Positions 56,361 through 64,000 of a DNA stretch of 64,000 bases are shown piece by piece. The notes under the pieces were generated by a model. That model saw only the letters and a program-made list of their open reading frames with translations. It searched no databases and was not told the DNA's origin. Both the position numbers and the translations under genes were made by a program. The DNA comes from Welwitschia mirabilis (lineage: Eukaryota; Gnetophyta; Gnetopsida; Welwitschiales). The stretch is from positions 182,273,870 to 182,337,869 of the forward strand of contig JBOZIK010000001.1 of NCBI GenBank assembly GCA_051453625.1, read 5' to 3'. Each line of letters opens with the position of its first letter. The stretch's first letter is position 1.

Positions 56361-59179
56361 ATACTTGCACTACTAATGTCCATTTAAGATTAGACATGTC
56401 CTTACCATAGAATACATACCTTACCTTTTTAGTTATATTTGAAGAACTCATTTTAATAGCATATCTTTGTGATATTAATCATCGTTAAACTATTTAAATG
56501 GACTCTTAGATGGGATCAAAAATTAAAATCTATGAAACAAGTAATATGAATTTATATTAATAATTTATTAGAAATATAATCTATCTAATCAACATAGTAT
56601 TTACATAATCTATGCAATGACTAAGTTAGTTTATGACACACATAAACCAACATAGAATTAGTACCACTTAGAATTAAACATAGTAAAAAATTTAACCAAA
56701 ACCAACACATTAAAACTAAAATTTTAATAAACAATTAAAGAAGTAGATTCCTCTTTTCTTTCTTCCTTTTTCTCTTTTTTCCTTAAAACCTACTTTTAAA
56801 AGAAGATTGGATATGATTAAAGATCCTTTAACCATAACTTGTGTAGTCTAGCTATATTCTTCAAGGTTTTAAAATTGAGGTAAAAACATAAAAGTGTAGT
56901 AATCTCATCCAATAAGGCCACATATATTACAATTAAAACCTTTTGGATAGAACTAAAATGGTTTAATTAACTTCTTTAGATTTTTAAATAAAAGTATGAA
57001 ATTATTCTATAATAATAAAAGTTTAGTTAAAATATTCAAGGAAAAAAATCTTAATCAATAAGAAATATATTAACATGAAATTCTATCTTATTAGATGATT
57101 GTATGAATAAGGATTATTAGAATCCCAATAGATTCTAAGCCAGTAACAACTTATAGGAGGAATCTTAAGATGTTAACCAATGTCAACTACTTGTGATAAC
57201 ACATACTTAGGTACTAAATATGAGGAAATTCAAATTACTAAATTAAGTAGAAACATTAAAGATGTTAAAGATTCCATAATAGTCCTGTAAAAAACACTAG
57301 CCTAATGAAAAATAAAATTCACTAATTCATAGATCTAAACATCGTATACCATGTATTTTATATATAAAATCTCTTTTAATATTATTGAAATTAATTTAGA
57401 TTATTTAACGTAGTTTATAAAGATTATAACTCTAAAGTAAAAAGCTTTGTAAGGAACTATATAATAAAGTTAAAAACCAACCTTATAATTATATACTTTA
57501 TTATATGCTTAATCATTATAAAATTTCCTTAATTCTTTTAATCTTTCTTACTTAAATCAAACTCATATAAATATCTTGCTAAGGTACAATAAGTCATGCA
57601 TCATGATACTGTTGTTAAGGTTATAATAATGTTGTTTAATATTAGTTTTTTACTTAGTTTTATCTTTCCTAATATTCTTGTGACGTGTGGTGTCATCTTG
57701 ATCATCCATCTGAGGGTTAATTTATTTTAGTTAATAGAGCCTAATTAGATAGTTACCTTATCATTTTATGTGTGCACCTTGATTTCTTTCTTAGCTAATC
57801 TTATATATATCTCATTTAAGTCTTTAGTTTAATTTAAATAGTTAACATATAAACATTCTTTATTTATTAGATACTTTTCCCTTTTTTCATCTCCAATTAT
57901 TTCTAGTTATATCAATTCCATTTGGCATGAATTGGCCTATAAATTCAAGCAAGCTATATTATTTTAAAGTTAAATAAAAAGTGATGTATTTTTCACTCTG
58001 ATTTTTTTCCCTTTCCCCCCTTAACTTCTATATATTTTTCAATGGATATCAAATTTTAGATGGAATTACTTAGCATGATCTTTATAAGATTCTTGTTGAC
58101 TTCTTGAGTATACTATGCATTTTTTACATAATGCATGTCCTATGAATGCTTATTTACTTTTTAAAGTGACTAGTTTGTATTTTTTAAGTAAACATTTTTC
58201 TTTTTCATTGATAAAATTTCTTTAGTCTATTATTAATATTTAAAAAATTATTTTTCTCTATTTCATATACTTACCTAAGATGTATTAATTTATTTAAAAA
58301 AAGAACAACTAAAAATTCATAATATATAATAATATAGAAATTAGAAATTAGAAATTTTATGATGATAATAAAGAAGCATAGTATCTTCAAAATAAAAAAG
58401 GTTCAAACTTAAATTAATTTAAACATGGCCTCAAAATAATAGGTAACATATAGTGGAGGTAGTTGAAACAAAGCAAATAAACTATCTATAATAATGTCTC
58501 ATTTTTCTTCTAATAAAGAAGTTTAAGGTCACTAGAAGAAAAATGGTCTTCATATTCAATGACTTTAGTTGAACATATCCTACATGTTTATTACTTCCTT
58601 GGAATATTCTATCATCTTTTTGTTTCAACTTAAAGATGATAAATATTCATTCTTACTCTTCTAATTAATCATCTAATTTTAACTAGAGTTGTAATATTTA
58701 AATTAAAGGATTTTTAAAAATATTCCCCTCTTCTAATCTTATCAAAATAAAATTTTCTTTTTCCCCTTAAGTTATATGATATCAGTAACTTTTATTAAAT
58801 TTTCTTTCATACTTGAGTTACATTATTTTTAGAAATGACAATATCTACATTCTATTTCTCTAATCATTTTCTTCTTTAAAAAATGATCCTTTGTTTTGAT
58901 ATGCATCTAATATGATGTTTGAAAATTTAATTCTTTGAAAATTATTATTAATTAAATATTAATTAAAAATTATTTAAAATATTATATCTTTCTATCTTTT
59001 AATAAATTAGTTGAAACATTATTTAATGTAGGCCATACCATCTTTGCATGACTTTCATCTCACAACATGGTACCTACTTTGTATAGCTCTCACCTCCAAG
59101 CATGGTGTAATACCATATCATTTTAGTGATTGATTATAGTATTTAGTTGAAAAATGAAAGGTTTTAAACCTTAAAAAAT
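56361..59179. other. AT-rich intergenic DNA
   Basis: No gene or repeat border I can support on either strand. Confidence 0.35.
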
Positions 59180-59310
59180 CATCTTGTTGCATCTTTTTTA
59201 CATATCATCATTGGTGGAAGCCCTCTGTCATTATATTTTCTAAATGCAAGTTGTTGAAGTATGAGATTTGAAGGCATTCCAAACCTAAGTGCCATAGCTT
59301 CTCTTGATGC
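59180..59310 (-). pseudogene. Possible copia GAG-pre-integrase relic
   Basis: The minus strand encodes EKLWHLGLECLQISYFNNLH then LENIMTEGFHQ. Copia elements have LWHxRLGHLxxxxLxxLxxxxMVxGLPxI just before integrase. The LWH, GLE/RLGH and NIMTEG positions fit. The zinc-binding cysteines that should follow are not visible. Confidence 0.4.
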
Positions 59311-59349
59311 ATTGTAGAATTTTCTATGATGCATTGTAGAATTTTCTAT
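59306..59349. repeat. Exact 22-bp tandem duplication
   Basis: A 22-base unit (starting GATGCATTGTAG, ending TTTTCTAT) occurs twice in direct succession without a mismatch, and a third partial unit GATGCA follows. Being perfect, it is recent compared with its surroundings. Confidence 0.9.
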
Positions 59350-59719
59350 GATGCACTCTTTATATAAGGTTTTGAATCATAAAATAACAAAAAGTATAAT
59401 TTTTATTTTCTTATTTTATTAGAAATTTTGGCTTCATCACACCCCCCAAGCTAGTCTTCTTGTATGTCTCATATACTTGATGATGATAAGAGAAATAAGC
59501 TTGCTACTAATTTGGATGTTTATCTGTAAGATATGATATCAAACCTGTTATTAGAACATTTGATTATCTCCATCATTTTGTCAAATGATAAGGAATTGGA
59601 TTATTTATCTTACCTTATAGACTATTGATCTAGAGGTTTATAAATTCATGCTAATAATTAGAGTTTTATAGTTTAATCTCATGAATTTAAAAAAACCATG
59701 TAAAATCAATATTACTATT
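59350..59719. other. AT-rich spacer
   Basis: No feature seen. Confidence 0.35.
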
Positions 59720-59809
59720 AATTAGGATAAATAAAAATAACATAATAATATTTGTAATAGGAGAGAATTATTTTAATGTAGTATTGTTTTAATCTTTTCA
59801 TTATTATTA
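59720..59809. repeat. Gap-flanking repeat, left copy (90 bp)
   Basis: Repeats 60330-60419 with about five differences, and ends exactly at the gap. It may be an unmerged contig end from two haplotypes, or one unit of a tandem repeat. Confidence 0.75.
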
Positions 59810-60329
59810 NNNNNNNNNNNNNNNNNNNNNNNNNNNNNNNNNNNNNNNNNNNNNNNNNNNNNNNNNNNNNNNNNNNNNNNNNNNNNNNNNNNNNNNNNNN
59901 NNNNNNNNNNNNNNNNNNNNNNNNNNNNNNNNNNNNNNNNNNNNNNNNNNNNNNNNNNNNNNNNNNNNNNNNNNNNNNNNNNNNNNNNNNNNNNNNNNNN
60001 NNNNNNNNNNNNNNNNNNNNNNNNNNNNNNNNNNNNNNNNNNNNNNNNNNNNNNNNNNNNNNNNNNNNNNNNNNNNNNNNNNNNNNNNNNNNNNNNNNNN
60101 NNNNNNNNNNNNNNNNNNNNNNNNNNNNNNNNNNNNNNNNNNNNNNNNNNNNNNNNNNNNNNNNNNNNNNNNNNNNNNNNNNNNNNNNNNNNNNNNNNNN
60201 NNNNNNNNNNNNNNNNNNNNNNNNNNNNNNNNNNNNNNNNNNNNNNNNNNNNNNNNNNNNNNNNNNNNNNNNNNNNNNNNNNNNNNNNNNNNNNNNNNNN
60301 NNNNNNNNNNNNNNNNNNNNNNNNNNNNN
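59810..60329. other. Assembly gap, 520 N
   Basis: The largest N run. Its non-round length suggests a size estimate from read pairs. Reading frames drawn across it are artefacts. Confidence 0.95.
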
Positions 60330-60419
60330 AATTAGGATAAATAAAAATAACATAATAATATGTGTAATAGGAGAGAATGAGTTTAATGTAGAAATGTTTT
60401 AATCTTTTCATTATTATTA
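60330..60419. repeat. Gap-flanking repeat, right copy (90 bp)
   Basis: Second copy of 59720-59809. Confidence 0.75.
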
Positions 60420-60539
60420 TAAAAAATAAAATTAAAAATTTTATTCAAAGGAAAAACTCATATTTTTAAATAGCATATAAAATATGATGTTCTAGGAATT
60501 TGCAAAATGAATTGTTATACTCTAGTGTTCATCATAAGA

Positions 60540-62181
60540 TTCTATAAATCTGCCAATTTTTGATAAAATAACAAACTGAATTTTTAAAATGATGAGATCA
60601 TGTCCTAATTATTTAAAAAATAACTGTATAGTTAACATAATAAATTAACTCCCAAAAATGAAATAATCATAAATAATTTAAAATAAGGCATAAAAAATAT
60701 CGTAGATTAAATCACATATATCATAGAACTAGATGAGTGTTTAACCAACATACGTAATATAAATTTTTGAAAAATATATGATACATTATCTTAACAAACT
60801 ATTACTTTATATAATAAAATAACTATTCATTAGCAATAGATACAAGTGACATTCATGAAAACACAACACGTACTGTATAATAAACTTTAAGAAGTACATG
60901 TTTAAAAAGCTTAATTTTACAAGATTTAAAATGAATAATATATATGATACTAAATAAATAATCTTTAATGAACATTTACTCTTACATTAATAGTCACTTA
61001 TGATTCAAATGAATCATAAAAAGAGATAAAGTGAATTAAACTAACTTTAGTGATTATTACATGAAAGTAATATTTCTTGATAAGTTTTCTCCATGAAATA
61101 ATATAAAATGGATACGTATGAGTGATTCAAAAGTCTTATTTTATTCTTTACTAATTACACATTAACTTATAATTAAAAGATAACACTTTAAAAACATGAT
61201 TCTCAAAATCAACATAGCATACCTTTGATATTAACAATATTTCCATTAAATTTCAATGTACTTAACTTAAAAGATAACTATTATATAGGCTTGGAATGAG
61301 TTACAAAAATGATGTAACACAGGCTATAAATGAATAAGTAATTAATCAAAAATGAATATGTGAATCTTTGCTATATCAAATTGAAACCTAATTCATTTCA
61401 TGATATTTTGATTAAAAAGAGAGGAAAGAGAGAAAAGTAAGAAATAAAATTAAGAAAATGAAATTGCAACTTTTTAAACCATCAAAGTAATTAGAAAATT
61501 TCCAAACAAAATTTCTTTAAAATTATATATTCAAGATCAAGTAATATTGATTGAAATCATTAAGAAATAGACCTTCAGAAAAATCTACAGAACATATACT
61601 CAATCATACTTGGACTAAGAATTGTAAAAACCCTTACAACTTGAGAAAAAATGGATTTCATATTCTAAAATTAGTTTAAAATTACTATAATATTAAAGAA
61701 TATCTTTCTAAAAACGTGTAACAAGGTTACAAAAATTACCATGCAAAACTACACAAATAAGATTTTACAAATTTAGAAAAATTCTAAGTAAACCTATAAA
61801 TCAACTTTAAATAGATAAAAATGAAATTTTAGATACTAGATTAGGTTTTAAAATAACTTTACAAAAAGGTTTTTAAATTAAGATAGAAATATACTAACAA
61901 ACTACTAGAGAAATTCGAGATATAAAAAGAAGAGTTATGGTTAGAATAAGCACTAGAATTTACTAGTTTTTCCTTCAATGAAGAGCAAAAAAGAGAGAGG
62001 AAAATTAATGTAAAAATAAATCATTCTAAATTATATTTAGAATACTAGTAATAATCACACTAAATCTATACTCGTGGAAAGAAGAGAAGAAAAATTCATC
62101 ATTGAATGCTTCAAAAGAAAGAGTGAAAACATGAGAGAATGATATTAGGAGAAATGAGAAGAAAGGAGAAAAGAAGAAAAA
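60540..62181. repeat. Large tandem repeat, unit 1
   Basis: Related in the same orientation to 62282-63750 over its length. Shared landmarks in order: AATAAACTTTAAGAA, GAAATAGACCTT, AAAATGGATTTCAT, AATTCTAAGTAAA and GATATTAGGAGAAATGAGAAG. Diverged by perhaps a quarter (estimate). No ORF. On the minus strand it has pyrimidine-rich tracts and could be an LTR, but no TG/CA borders were found. Confidence 0.7.
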
Positions 62182-62281
62182 NNNNNNNNNNNNNNNNNNN
62201 NNNNNNNNNNNNNNNNNNNNNNNNNNNNNNNNNNNNNNNNNNNNNNNNNNNNNNNNNNNNNNNNNNNNNNNNNNNNNNNNN
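62182..62281. other. Assembly gap, 100 N
   Basis: Lies exactly at the junction of the two repeat units, right after the purine tract that ends unit 1. Confidence 0.95.
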
Positions 62282-63750
62282 ACTTAAACCTTCACAAAAA
62301 TAATTATGTACTTAATAAAAGAAATTAACTCATGAAAAAGAAATAAAATATAAATAAATCTCTAAAGTCAAATTGCATATATAATAGAAGCACATAAGTA
62401 TTGAACCAATGGACTTGGTATAAAAAAATAGTGCATACTTTCTTATCAAACTGTCACTTTATATGATAAAATAATTATTCATTAGTAATCATATAACATA
62501 TAATAAACTTTAAGAACTACATGTATAAAACCTTAATTCCATTAGATGTAAAAATAAAATTAAAATAAATAAAAAATAGCCTTTAATAAACATTTGATAC
62601 TACTATAAAAATCATTTATAACTTAAAACAAATGATAAAGAGAGTTAAAAGTAGTCAAAACTAACTTAAGTTATTATTTTACAAAAAATAATCTTTCTTG
62701 AAAGATTTACTACTCAACATGATGTAAAATAAATATGTATGAATTACTTATAAGTGTTATTCTACTCTATACTAATTATATATTAACTTAGAATCAAAAG
62801 ATAGCACTTTAAAGATGTTATTCTTAAACATTAACAGAGCAAACCATTTGACCTTCATAATATTTTTACTAAATGTCAATAAATTTGACTAAAAAAATAA
62901 CTCTTACTTAGGCTTGAAATTAGTTATAAAGTAATGTATCATGTAAATGATATTATAAATCAATAAGTAATTAATTAAAAATCAACATGTGAATGTTTAC
63001 TTTATCAAAGAAAAATCTAGTCCATTTCATAATATTTTGGGTAGAAGGAGGAAAGGAAAGAGAGAAAAGTAAAAAAGACACTTTAAGAAAATGGATTGAG
63101 AAGTCATAGAATAAAATATTCGAAATCAACTAAAATTGATTAAAACAATTAGGAAATAGACCTTAAAACAAATATGGAAAGGGGAAAAAGAGAATATAGT
63201 CAACCCTATGTTGATCAATGTTATTAAAAAACCTAAAGAACTTAAGCAAAAATGGATTTCATGGTATAAAAATAACTAAAAATTACAATAAAATTATATC
63301 TTAAATTTTCAAAAACATAGCAATGATAGTAGGAAAATTTACTATGAAAACATTTTAAAAAAATTCTAAGTAAAATTGCAACTCCACTGTAAATAGTCAA
63401 AAATGGGATTATAGAGGCTAAATTAGGATTTAAACTAATTTAAAAATACTTTTTAAATTAAAAAAGAAATCTATTAATAAAGTTTGAAAGAAATTAAAGT
63501 TACAAAACACAAGTTATGGTCACAACAGTCACTAAAATTTAGTGGTTTTTACTTTAATGGAGAAAAGAGGGAAAGAGAGAGGAAAAAATATTTTAAACTT
63601 AGATTTAAGTATATTATAAATTTATATATTAGATTTATGCTATCAAGAAGGAGAGAAGAAAATTCATCATTTAATGCTTTAAAAGACAGAATAAAAGGAT
63701 GCAATAATGATATTAGGAGAAATGAGAAGAAAGGAGAAAAGAAGAAAAAA
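62282..63750. repeat. Large tandem repeat, unit 2
   Basis: Second copy of the 60540-62181 unit, ending in the same purine tract, which is identical over some 37 bases (63712-63748) to 62145-62181. The frame 63484-63783 starts at TTG, overlaps the purine tract and is not a gene. Confidence 0.7.
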
Positions 63751-64000
63751 ACTAGATTAAAACATATGCTTTCTTTAACATAGGGTCATATTAGAGAATG
63801 CTATTATAAATACTAAATGTATGATAATTTTATTAGTACTAAATATGCAACATGTTATAATAAGTCTAATTGAAATGAAAGGGGTGCATGACAAAAATGA
63901 ATAAATTATGTAAACGTAAGAATAAAAACAAAATAGAATAGAACATTCATTGATTTAAGATGTAATCATAGCCATTTCTAATAGTTTATATTCCAAACTC
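63751..64000. other. AT-rich DNA at window end
   Basis: Nothing supportable seen. Confidence 0.35.

Noticed and set aside
58020-58100. Possible copia gag start after a C-rich tract
   Set aside because: The translated phrase does not keep the FxGxNYxxW pattern and no primer-binding site precedes it.
59718-60411. Minus-strand frames of over 200 codons
   Set aside because: They run through the 520-N gap and owe their length to undefined codons; the real parts are the 90-bp flanking repeat.
63484-63783. 99-codon plus-strand frame rich in Lys, Arg and Glu
   Set aside because: Starts at TTG inside a tandem repeat unit and is formed by a purine tract.
1-64000. Structural RNA genes such as rRNA or intact tRNA
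   Set aside because: No rRNA or intact cloverleaf seen; the A and B boxes at 55.9 kb belong to a SINE with an A-tail.

Overview
This is a nuclear window from a seed plant, possibly a gymnosperm; the species cannot be fixed from sequence alone. The evidence is an intronless hybrid proline-rich-type (HyPRP) gene, plant LTR retrotransposon lineages, L1-type LINE relics, a tRNA-derived SINE, and very AT-rich, CpG-poor intergenic DNA. Almost all of the window is decayed transposon sequence. I find one convincing host gene, at about 46.3-46.8 kb on the minus strand, inside a short patch of higher G+C (about 43.9-47.7 kb).

Positions 1-26960 are a nest of LTR retrotransposons. The oldest layer, element B (minus strand, Ty3/gypsy type), has its 5' LTR at 25827-26960. 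Its body is cut into three pieces: 24186-25826, 9342-10633 and 1846-3228. Element A (10634-24185, minus, Ty3/gypsy with gag, protease, RT, RNase H and integrase relics) separates the first two pieces. Element G (3229-9341, minus, Ty1/copia-type gag) separates the second and third. The 3' LTR of a plus-strand relative, element E (532-1845), lies against the third. Target-site duplications (AAATC for G, RTCAT for A) and an open reading frame of B that continues in frame across the A insertion support this order.

Positions 28738-37087 are another LTR element, H (minus), with a copia-type gag. G and H belong to different LTR families but share an unusual plan: gag is followed by an ORF resembling the plant 'putative transposon protein' (Transposase_32-like) domain, and I see no reverse transcriptase or integrase. 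The LTRs of G, of H and of the A/B/E family each carry repeated copies of their own short palindromic motif.

From 37.1 to 43.1 kb there are fragments of an L1 LINE, a copia integrase and a BED-finger (hAT-type) sequence. The HyPRP-type gene at 46296-46832 encodes a signal peptide, a Gly/Ser-rich linker and a complete eight-cysteine domain, with a TATA box upstream and a possible poly(A) signal downstream. From 47.7 kb to the end the DNA is AT-rich, with an L1 relic (53.3-54.8 kb), a SINE (55.9 kb), weak ankyrin-like and copia relics, and a diverged tandem repeat of about 1.5 kb (60.5-63.75 kb). There are seven runs of N. The five longer ones all lie in or between duplicated sequences, so local copy number and order there are uncertain.
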